Source of the DNA: Actinokineospora inagensis DSM 44258
Lineage (GTDB): Bacteria; Actinomycetota; Actinomycetes; Mycobacteriales; Pseudonocardiaceae
NCBI RefSeq assembly: GCF_000482865.1
Contig: NZ_KI519517.1
Span: forward strand, 64,548 to 128,547
Reading direction: 5' to 3'
Length of the DNA stretch: 64,000 bases
This document shows, in pieces, positions 61,042-64,000 of the stretch. The notes beneath the pieces were generated by a model. The model ran no database searches. It saw nothing but the letters and a program-made list of their open reading frames with translations, and was not told the DNA's origin. Numbering within the stretch: position 1 is the first letter of the stretch; each line of letters opens with the position of its first letter. Position numbers and translations under genes: made by a program.

Positions 61042-62478
61042 TTACTTCACCGTCTCGTACTTCGGCTGGACCGCCTCGTCCAACCCACCGGCGACCGCCG
61101 GGTACACCGCCCGCTGGTCACCGGCGACGACCGCCCGGTGCGCGCGGCCAGAGGCGTTGTTGTAGACGTCCTGGCCGAACGGGCGCAGACCGTCCGCTGC
61201 CGCGTAACCGAGGTGGCCCTTGCCGTCCGTGCCGCCCCGGCTGATCCCGAACAGGTCCTCCGTGCTGCGCAGCCACGAGTAGTGGTTGTACGGCTGGTCG
61301 GAGATCGACCCCGGCTGGATGAACCGGGAGATGAACACCGCGCCGGTGATGCCGCCACCGGGGGTGGTGTCCTGGCCGAACGCCTGGAAACCGGGCTGGG
61401 TGGTGTTCGGGCCGGGCAGCTCGTTGCAGCAGGCCACAATGGACTGCGCGGTGTCCGTCGCCGTGTTCAGCGTCGGGTCGGTGTTGCCCTGGTAGTCCGC
61501 GATGGAGTTCCCGTACATCTTGTACGGCGGGAAACCCTCGTCGAACAGGATCTGGATCTCACCGTCCTTTTGGAACGCGGGAGACGCCATGATCTCCGGG
61601 ATGTACTTCTTGAGGAACAGGTCCGCGGCGAACAGCCCGCCCTGGTGGTTGTTCGGGTCACCGGAGAGGTTGTCGCCCTTGCAGGTCGCGTCGTGCGCGT
61701 CGCTGCAGTTGTTCGGGCTGATCCAGGAGAACTGCGGCGTGGTGGCCACGCTCTTGAGGTCCTCCTCCAGACCGGACAGCTTCGGGTGCCCCTGGCTCGC
61801 CGGGTAACCGGTCAGCGGGACGACCTTGCCGCAGTCGGCCGGGTTGTCGATCACCGAGTGGAACCACGCGACCGGGCTGTGCTTGGCCACGTACTGGTCC
61901 TGCGCGGTCGCGCCACCCGGGTCCGGGACGCCGCTGCCGCCCGGGTCGCCGGGAATGCCGCAGCGGTAGACGTCCTCGCGGCCGGGGGTGTTGCCCTCGT
62001 CCTGCAGGTACGTCTTCCACGACACGTGCGCCTGGTCGAGCTGGTTGAACAGCGTCGGCACCGACTGCGGGTACACGCACCCGGTCGACGCGTAGGTCTG
62101 CCCGTCCGCCGCCGGGAAGCCCGGCTGCACGTTCTTGTACTGCGGGCAGTCCGCCTGGTTGTCCGGCGCCGGGCTCTGGCCGGACACCAGCGAGATGTAG
62201 TTGCCCAGGCTGAAATGGCTCGTCCCGTAGTACTGCCGGAGGAGCAGTCCGTAACTGGGCAGCGTCTTCCACAGGTAGTCGTTCTGGTTCAACCCGGTGA
62301 ACGTCGCCTCGTACGACTTGTTCTCCAGGATGAACGTCCACACGTGCCCGACCTTCGGCGGCTGGAACCCGCCCCGCGCACGCTCCGCCCCGGCCGACGC
62401 GGCACTCGCCGTGCCCACCGCCACCGCACCACACACCACCGCCACGAACAACCGGCGCCACCGCCGCGGTCTCACCAC
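61042..62478 (-). CDS. Secreted phosphoesterase family protein (phospholipase C/acid phosphatase-like)
   Basis: The 478-aa product has a signal peptide (VVRPRRWRRLFVAVVCGA, then an Ala-rich cleavage region) and a PF04185-type domain: HVWTFILENKSYEATF, a metal-binding region HFSLGNYISLVSG, and late ILFDEGF and SRFIQPG. The GTG at 62478 is chosen because GGGAGG is 6 nt upstream and the frame before it is not coding. Family enzymes hydrolyse phosphate esters or phospholipids outside the cell. Confidence 0.88.
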   Translation of the reverse strand: MVRPRRWRRLFVAVVCGAVAVGTASAASAGAERARGGFQPPKVGHVWTFILENKSYEATFTGLNQNDYLWKTLPSYGLLLRQYYGTSHFSLGNYISLVSGQSPAPDNQADCPQYKNVQPGFPAADGQTYASTGCVYPQSVPTLFNQLDQAHVSWKTYLQDEGNTPGREDVYRCGIPGDPGGSGVPDPGGATAQDQYVAKHSPVAWFHSVIDNPADCGKVVPLTGYPASQGHPKLSGLEEDLKSVATTPQFSWISPNNCSDAHDATCKGDNLSGDPNNHQGGLFAADLFLKKYIPEIMASPAFQKDGEIQILFDEGFPPYKMYGNSIADYQGNTDPTLNTATDTAQSIVACCNELPGPNTTQPGFQAFGQDTTPGGGITGAVFISRFIQPGSISDQPYNHYSWLRSTEDLFGISRGGTDGKGHLGYAAADGLRPFGQDVYNNASGRAHRAVVAGDQRAVYPAVAGGLDEAVQPKYETVK

Positions 62479-62690
62479 GCCAGACCTCCCTTTTCGCTCT
62501 ACTCGCCAATCTGGCCGCCTGAATCTACGACCGGGATCGGGGTCCGCATTCCGAACTTCGGATGAACAAGCCTGCTGAACCGTGCGAACCGCTGATCGGG
62601 TGATTGTTTTCCACTCGACCGATCGACAATTCATGGGGTTTTGTTTGCCTTGGGCGCCGTAGATTTGGGTGTTGGTAAAGGGACCTTCTG

Positions 62691-63449
62691 CTATCGCCCG
62701 TTTCCGCGGAGCCGGTTGAGCAGGTCGTAGGTCTTCCCGACCATCGTGTCGAAGCGCCCGGGGGCGACGTTGACATAGCGCTCGCAGTCCGGCTGCCGGG
62801 TGAAGGAGAACAGGTAGCGGCCCCGCTCGGTGTCGTAGAACGTGCAGCAGTCGTCGCCGGTCGTGCGGTGGCCACCGAGACCGTCGCGCACGCCCGCGCA
62901 GATCTGGCCCGCACCCCGACGGGGCAGCCCGGCCACGTCCAGCACCCGCCGGACATCGCGGTGGGCGGGAGCGCCGTTGATGGCCGCCCGCAGGTCGGAT
63001 TCCGGCACCGACAGGCTGGGGCCGGGGGCAGGCGGCGCGTCCGGGATCTCGGCGAGGAGGCCCTCGGCCAGGGCGTCCGGCCGGAGTGGGCGGAGCACGA
63101 CCTGTCCGGAGGCGGGCACGTGGCATGCCAGCACCGCGTCCGGTCCGCCGGCCGCGACGTGCAGGTGGTAGCGACCGACCGCGGGTGACTCCACAGTGGA
63201 CGTGAGCTCCAGCGCGCCTCGACCGAGCACGGTCATCGTGCGCAGGAACTCCTCGGTTGGTTTTCCCGCCCGCCACAGCCCGTGCTCCGCGAGCCGTAGG
63301 CGCACATCGTCGTTGTGGGCCTGGGTTTCCTCGGGGTTGCGCCAGATCGGGTCCGGGGACAGCCAGGCGGGTAACGCGACACCGGCCTCTTGCGCACCGA
63401 CGAGCAAGCAGTCGGCGGCGAGCACAACCTCACGGTCCATCACCAGCAC
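62691..63449 (-). CDS. espG: ESX secretion-associated protein EspG
   Basis: The 252-aa protein fits the EspG family, cytosolic chaperones that bind PE/PPE-type substrates and keep them soluble for the ESX (type VII) secretion machine. The C-terminal half contains CCTFYDTERGRYLFSFTRQPD. GTG start at 63449 with GAGAGGAG about 5 nt upstream. Its start lies inside the end of the next, PPE-like gene (20-bp overlap), matching the usual substrate-chaperone coupling. Confidence 0.88.
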   Translation of the reverse strand: MLVMDREVVLAADCLLVGAQEAGVALPAWLSPDPIWRNPEETQAHNDDVRLRLAEHGLWRAGKPTEEFLRTMTVLGRGALELTSTVESPAVGRYHLHVAAGGPDAVLACHVPASGQVVLRPLRPDALAEGLLAEIPDAPPAPGPSLSVPESDLRAAINGAPAHRDVRRVLDVAGLPRRGAGQICAGVRDGLGGHRTTGDDCCTFYDTERGRYLFSFTRQPDCERYVNVAPGRFDTMVGKTYDLLNRLRGNGR

Positions 63450-64000
63450 CGCGACTCCTCTCCGGGGCGCCGATGACCGGCGGCATCAACTTCGGCAACG
63501 GGCCGACCAGCGCGTTGTCCGGATCGGCTTCCTGCAGGTATTCCGGGGTCTCGTGCTCGGTGTCCTCGGCTCCGTCGCCCCGGCCGCCGTGGCCTGCGGC
63601 ACCGACACCGCCCATGCCCGATCCACCCGGATGTCCGCTGCCACCCATCGGACCACTGGTGAGGCGGCCGCCCGCGCCGAGGCCACCCGGCGTGCCCGCG
63701 CCGACCCGGTTGCCGGTACCGGCGCCAATCTCTGGTCCCGTGCCGCTTCCCCTGCCCACGCCGGAGCCAGTTCCGGCTCCCGTGCGTGCCCCGTCCGGTC
63801 CGAATCCGCTGCCGGGCAGGGCACCGCCTTCGGGGTTGCCGCCCGGTCCACCGAGACCGGGGTTCGACCCACCGGGGCCGTATCCGCCGGGGCTGCTGTT
63901 GTAGTCGCCGCCTGATGGTGTGGACGGCAGATAACCCGCCGTCGTCGTGTAGTCCGGTGGCGTTGTGTTGCCGGGCGCTGTGGTGTTGCCGGGCAGAGTC
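63430..64000 (-). CDS. PPE-like/type VII secretion substrate, C-terminal part (partial)
   Basis: This is the end of a longer minus-strand gene that stays open to the window edge; the N-terminal WXG/PPE region is off-window. The visible ~190 residues are a Gly/Pro/Thr-rich repetitive tail followed by an acidic stretch (EDTEHETPEYLQEADPDNAL) and a short end, as in actinomycete PPE-family proteins. Its 3' end overlaps espG, which probably chaperones it. Confidence 0.75.
   Translation of the reverse strand, partial: TLPGNTTAPGNTTPPDYTTTAGYLPSTPSGGDYNSSPGGYGPGGSNPGLGGPGGNPEGGALPGSGFGPDGARTGAGTGSGVGRGSGTGPEIGAGTGNRVGAGTPGGLGAGGRLTSGPMGGSGHPGGSGMGGVGAAGHGGRGDGAEDTEHETPEYLQEADPDNALVGPLPKLMPPVIGAPERSRGAGDGP

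Noticed and set aside
1-64000. tRNA, rRNA or known riboswitches
   Set aside because: I looked in all intergenic gaps, including upstream of the B12-dependent kamDE genes, and saw no cloverleaf, rRNA or cobalamin riboswitch core. A covariance-model scan would settle this.

Overview
The window is very GC-rich DNA with strong G/C preference at third codon positions. It carries RbpA, a split apolipoprotein N-acyltransferase/polyprenol-phosphate mannose synthase pair, EspG and PPE-like type VII secretion proteins, a mycothiol-type DinB protein, an S28 aminopeptidase and a DUF1906 exported protein. Together these point to an actinomycete of the order Pseudonocardiales (Actinokineospora/Saccharothrix/Lentzea-like). 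The genus is an inference.

Left end (1-8.0 kb). Two type I-E-like CRISPR arrays point away from each other: array 1 (1-947, read on the minus strand, running off the window) and array 2 (7542-7935, plus strand). Each is preceded by a copy of a ~455-bp leader, so the leaders form a large inverted repeat around a 5.7-kb segment holding an SGNH hydrolase and a MacB-like ABC exporter. No cas genes are present. Array 1 contains a spacer pair repeated three times.

8.0-20.3 kb. A P-loop kinase and a secreted S28 aminopeptidase lead to a lysine-degradation block. Lysine 2,3-aminomutase is divergent from a tightly overlapped run of 3,5-diaminohexanoate dehydrogenase, an amidohydrolase, lysine 5,6-aminomutase alpha and beta, and 3-aminobutyryl-CoA ammonia-lyase. 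The 3-keto-5-aminohexanoate cleavage gene (kce) is absent. A START/SRPBCC-acyl-CoA synthetase fusion and a PadR regulator/membrane protein pair with a palindromic operator follow.

20.3-40.3 kb. This is mostly core genome: a cyclase-family protein, lnt-ppm1, a TMEM175 channel, rbpA with a SigR-type promoter, a Tat-exported DUF1906 protein, thymidine kinase, an MFS permease, a methyltransferase, a GDPD phosphodiesterase and a GGDEF/EAL protein. An ECF42 sigma factor with its DGPF partner, a PrmC-like methyltransferase and a small LuxR protein close the region.

40.3-55.6 kb. This is accessory-looking. One plus-strand run encodes an MFS exporter, a NIPSNAP-like protein, an ArsR regulator, a DinB protein, a PEP-mutase-like lyase and a DUF3303-like protein. 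Next comes a possible uncharacterised metabolic locus: LysR, a MocR without its PLP lysine, an E1/ThiF-like enzyme, an aspartate-carbamoyltransferase paralogue and, converging from the right, GNAT, PurU and a large FAD/NAD(P)-binding protein. Between the converging arms lies a cluster of about ten DnaA-box-like sites flanked by a 46-bp inverted repeat.

55.6-64 kb. A STAS protein with an MprA/MprB-like two-component system is followed by a long non-coding region with a MITE-like palindrome and a 79-bp tandem repeat. A DMT transporter, a membrane protein, a lipoprotein plus secreted phosphoesterase pair, and EspG with the end of a glycine-rich PPE-like protein finish the window.

A recurring intergenic element (a DnaA-like box, a TGTCG(A/G)T...GGTAG(A/G)CTGG core, then usually a GCCCCC/GGGGGC hairpin) links the CRISPR leaders, three other intergenic regions and the DnaA-box cluster. 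It is the main structure here that gene annotation does not explain.
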